A stretch of 64,000 nucleotides of DNA. Source: WHUA01 sp963711215 (lineage in GTDB: Bacteria > Pseudomonadota > Alphaproteobacteria > UBA8366). The notes beneath the pieces are model-generated. The model made no database searches and was not told where the DNA came from. It was given only the letters and a program-made list of their open reading frames with translations. Below are positions 62,023-64,000 of this stretch, piece after piece; the stretch's first letter is position 1; every line of letters begins with the position of its first letter. The DNA is taken from contig CAVQDH010000013.1 in assembly GCA_963711215.1 (NCBI GenBank), positions 124,001 to 188,000 on the forward strand. The letters are read 5' to 3'. A program made the position numbers and the translations under genes.

Positions 62023-64000
62023 AGACTGCCAGAGCCCCCGCGACCACCGCGCCTGATACGGCGATCAGCCAGTCATCGAAATGCAACGGCTTGAGGTGCA
62101 AAAGAGCCGCCGCCTGCGGGAACTGCATCAGCAGGATTGCCGATGTCAGCGTTACCGCGACGGAGATGACGCCGACGCGGTCCCGTAAACCGCCCAGAGC
62201 TATGGTCACGACCACGCTGCCCAGAATCAGCGCCGCCAGCGCCATCGTTCGAGCATGCTCGACCGCATAGGCCGCGCCAAGACTGCGGGCGTAGCCCAGC
62301 GTAATGACGACGGTCATCAAAGCACCGACAGCGGCGATGATCGACCATTCGCGTAGGTCGAAAACGCGCCGCGCCGCGCTACGCTGGACGATGCCGATAT
62401 CGCGCGATTCCGGCATGTGTTGGAAGACCAGAAGCGCCGTCGGATGAATGATTAACTCCAGCCACACGACATGAGCCGGGAGATAGAGCAGGGGAAAACC
62501 GGCAAACGGAATCAAAGCGGCGGTGACGACCAGCGGCATGTGCACCATCAGGAGATAGGCAAAGCTGAGCTTCAAGTTTTGGAAGAGCTGACGGCCTTCG
62601 GCGATGGCACGCACGATGGTACGGAAGTTATCATCGAGAAGGACGATGGATGCGACCTCTCGGGCCGTGCGCGTGCCACGTTCGCCCATCGCGATACCGA
62701 TGTCGGCGCCCTGCAGCGCCGGTACGTCGTTGATGCCGTCGCCGGTAACCGCGACGATCTCCCCATCCTGTTGCAGAGCGCGAACGAGATCGAGCTTTTG
62801 GGACGGAATCGCGCGGGCGATCACGTCGAAGTCACGCAACCCATGGGAGCCGTTGCGCTCGATATAATCGGCGAAGTCCTCTCCCGCGATGACGCGCGGC
62901 GTGCCCTGACCGATACCGATCTCGGCGGCAATGGCAGCGGCGGTCGCCGGGTGGTCGCCGGTCACCATGATGATACGGATGCCGGCCGATTGCGCCTTGG
63001 CGACCGCCTCGGCGACGCCGTCACGTACCGGGTCCTCGAAGGCGAGGAGCCCTGCGAACCGGAAGTCCCGGTCCGGTTCGCCACCCGACCAGGTCTCGAC
63101 GGGGCGCCAGGCAACCGCGATGACCTTGTGCCCCGTCGCGGCTAAGTCCTGCGTCCGACGCCGCCAAGCCTGCCGCTCGGCTTCGTCGAGCGCTGCCATC
63201 GCCAATACTGTCTCCGGCGCGCCTTTGACTGCGGCCCACGTGGCGGCCGATGACGTGCGCAGGATTGCCGTCTCACGCCGTCGGTCCTCGGTAAAAGGGA
63301 AGGTCGCGATGTGCGCATCGCCCGGGAGCGGCCGGCCGTGCAGCAGCGCTAGATCCATGGGATCGGCGCTCTCCTCGCGGGATGCCAGGGCGGCGATGGC
63401 CACCAGCCGATCGGGGTCGACCGTGTCTGCGGCGATGCGGTGCGCAAGCTGAAGCTGCCCCTCCGTCAATGTGCCGGTCTTGTCGGAGCAGATGCAGGTG
63501 ACCCGTCCGATGTTTTCCACGACGACGGCGCGCCGGACCAGCGCCTGCTTCCGTGCGAGCCGGAAGACGCCGACGCCAAGAAAGAACGTGAAAACGACGG
63601 GGAATTCCTCGGGCATGGCGGCGACGGCGAGCGTTATGGCGCTTACGATCGCGTCGACTGCGCCATGCCCTTGGTAATAGCGAGTGGCGGCCAGCGCGAT
63701 GCAGATGACGACGGCGGTCGCGATCAGGACGGTGACCAGGGCGGAAATCGCGATCTGCAGCGGCGTTCGCTCGCTTTGGCCAAGCCGCGCGGAGCGGATG
63801 ATTTGCCCGTAGATCGTTTCGCGGCCGGTAAAAACCAGGCGAGCCTTGGCCTCGCCCGTGAGCAGGCGTGTACCGGCGGCAACCCAGTGGATGCCGTCGA
63901 CGGAAATGTCGGCATGCGTCGCCGGATGTGCCGTGAAAGGCCGCTTGCGGACCGGAAGCGATTCGCCCGTCAACGTCGATTCGTCGACCTGCATCTCGGT
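61997..64000 (-). CDS. Cation-transporting P-type ATPase (N-terminus beyond the window)
   Basis: Open to the right edge; 667 residues seen. Actuator motif LTGES, phosphorylation site CSDKTGTLTEGQ (Asp), hinge TGDGINDVPALQGAD, nucleotide-binding KGAPETVL, and six C-terminal membrane helices (P2-type layout, Ca2+- or Mg2+-ATPase-like). The ion-binding helix 6 shows VVWLELIIHPTALLVF instead of the usual N-x-x-x-D pattern of Ca2+ pumps, so ion specificity is uncertain. The in-frame Met near 63994 is internal, not the start. Confidence 0.85.
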   Translation of the reverse strand, partial: TEMQVDESTLTGESLPVRKRPFTAHPATHADISVDGIHWVAAGTRLLTGEAKARLVFTGRETIYGQIIRSARLGQSERTPLQIAISALVTVLIATAVVICIALAATRYYQGHGAVDAIVSAITLAVAAMPEEFPVVFTFFLGVGVFRLARKQALVRRAVVVENIGRVTCICSDKTGTLTEGQLQLAHRIAADTVDPDRLVAIAALASREESADPMDLALLHGRPLPGDAHIATFPFTEDRRRETAILRTSSAATWAAVKGAPETVLAMAALDEAERQAWRRRTQDLAATGHKVIAVAWRPVETWSGGEPDRDFRFAGLLAFEDPVRDGVAEAVAKAQSAGIRIIMVTGDHPATAAAIAAEIGIGQGTPRVIAGEDFADYIERNGSHGLRDFDVIARAIPSQKLDLVRALQQDGEIVAVTGDGINDVPALQGADIGIAMGERGTRTAREVASIVLLDDNFRTIVRAIAEGRQLFQNLKLSFAYLLMVHMPLVVTAALIPFAGFPLLYLPAHVVWLELIIHPTALLVFQHMPESRDIGIVQRSAARRVFDLREWSIIAAVGALMTVVITLGYARSLGAAYAVEHARTMALAALILGSVVVTIALGGLRDRVGVISVAVTLTSAILLMQFPQAAALLHLKPLHFDDWLIAVSGAVVAGALAVFIPRRAPK

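Noticed and set aside
1..64000. CRISPR array or complete insertion sequence
   Set aside because: No regularly spaced direct repeats and no transposase with terminal inverted repeats were found.

Overview
The window is GC-rich (roughly two thirds G+C by eye) and densely coded. It looks like a chromosomal segment of an alphaproteobacterium, judging from the gene families: hspQ, mlaC-type protein, MarC, DHA2 transporters, several LLM-class flavin/F420-type oxidoreductases, an ECF sigma cluster, and an RLAN/ATP-grasp plus GNAT-C39 pair. Genus cannot be told from sequence alone. One gene runs off each end: a selenoprotein at the left and a P-type ATPase at the right.

A quality issue runs through the window. 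About 18 of roughly 70 genes are broken by one or two single-base indels, and in nearly every case the expected C-terminus resumes at once in another frame. This looks like consensus error (for example in a long-read or metagenome assembly) rather than mass pseudogenization. Such genes are listed as one locus with the shift position given. Several long open frames are only artefacts joining two genes.

Layout. 1-2.7 kb (minus): aldo/keto reductase, thioredoxin/UGSC-partner protein and a UGSC-motif selenoprotein whose in-frame UGA is followed by a long SECIS-like hairpin. 2.9-5.6 kb: GT39 and GT2-GtrA glycosyltransferases. 5.6-16.5 kb: miscellaneous metabolic genes (LLM oxidoreductase, VOC, MlrC-like M81 peptidase, hydrolase, cytochrome b561, flavin monooxygenase, HspQ, DUF2786, rhomboid, DUF1330, GST, MDR dehydrogenase). 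16.5-19.3 kb (minus): ECF sigma factor, anti-sigma-like protein, Spy-like periplasmic protein, a GPNGNS-repeat secreted protein, an EF-hand protein and a small lipoprotein. 19.4-20.9 kb: DHA2 transporter. 21.1 kb: tRNA-Ser(GCU), followed by an island of lower GC and unknown genes up to about 25.4 kb, holding a SIR2-like protein with a C-terminally anchored membrane partner (candidate defence pair) and a phage-structural-like gene.

25.7-31 kb: Gfo/Idh/MocA protein, tandem PAS-like paralogs, lone PhnM. 31-40 kb: MlaC-like protein, MscS channel, hydrolase, Bax-like glucosaminidase, HdeD, MarC, DUF6134-like, LLM oxidoreductase. 40.3-45.2 kb (minus): a compact operon of response regulator, di-haem cytochrome c peroxidase, histidine kinase and response regulator. 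45.4-51.3 kb: TauD dioxygenase, calcium/proton antiporter-like protein, DUF2817 peptidase, and the RLAN-ATP-grasp/GNAT-C39 pair. 51.5-64 kb: amidase, RidA, CapA, DHA2 transporter, ParB-like, EEP nuclease, BT1-like MFS, LLM oxidoreductase, cytochrome c, SLC13 permease and P-type ATPase.
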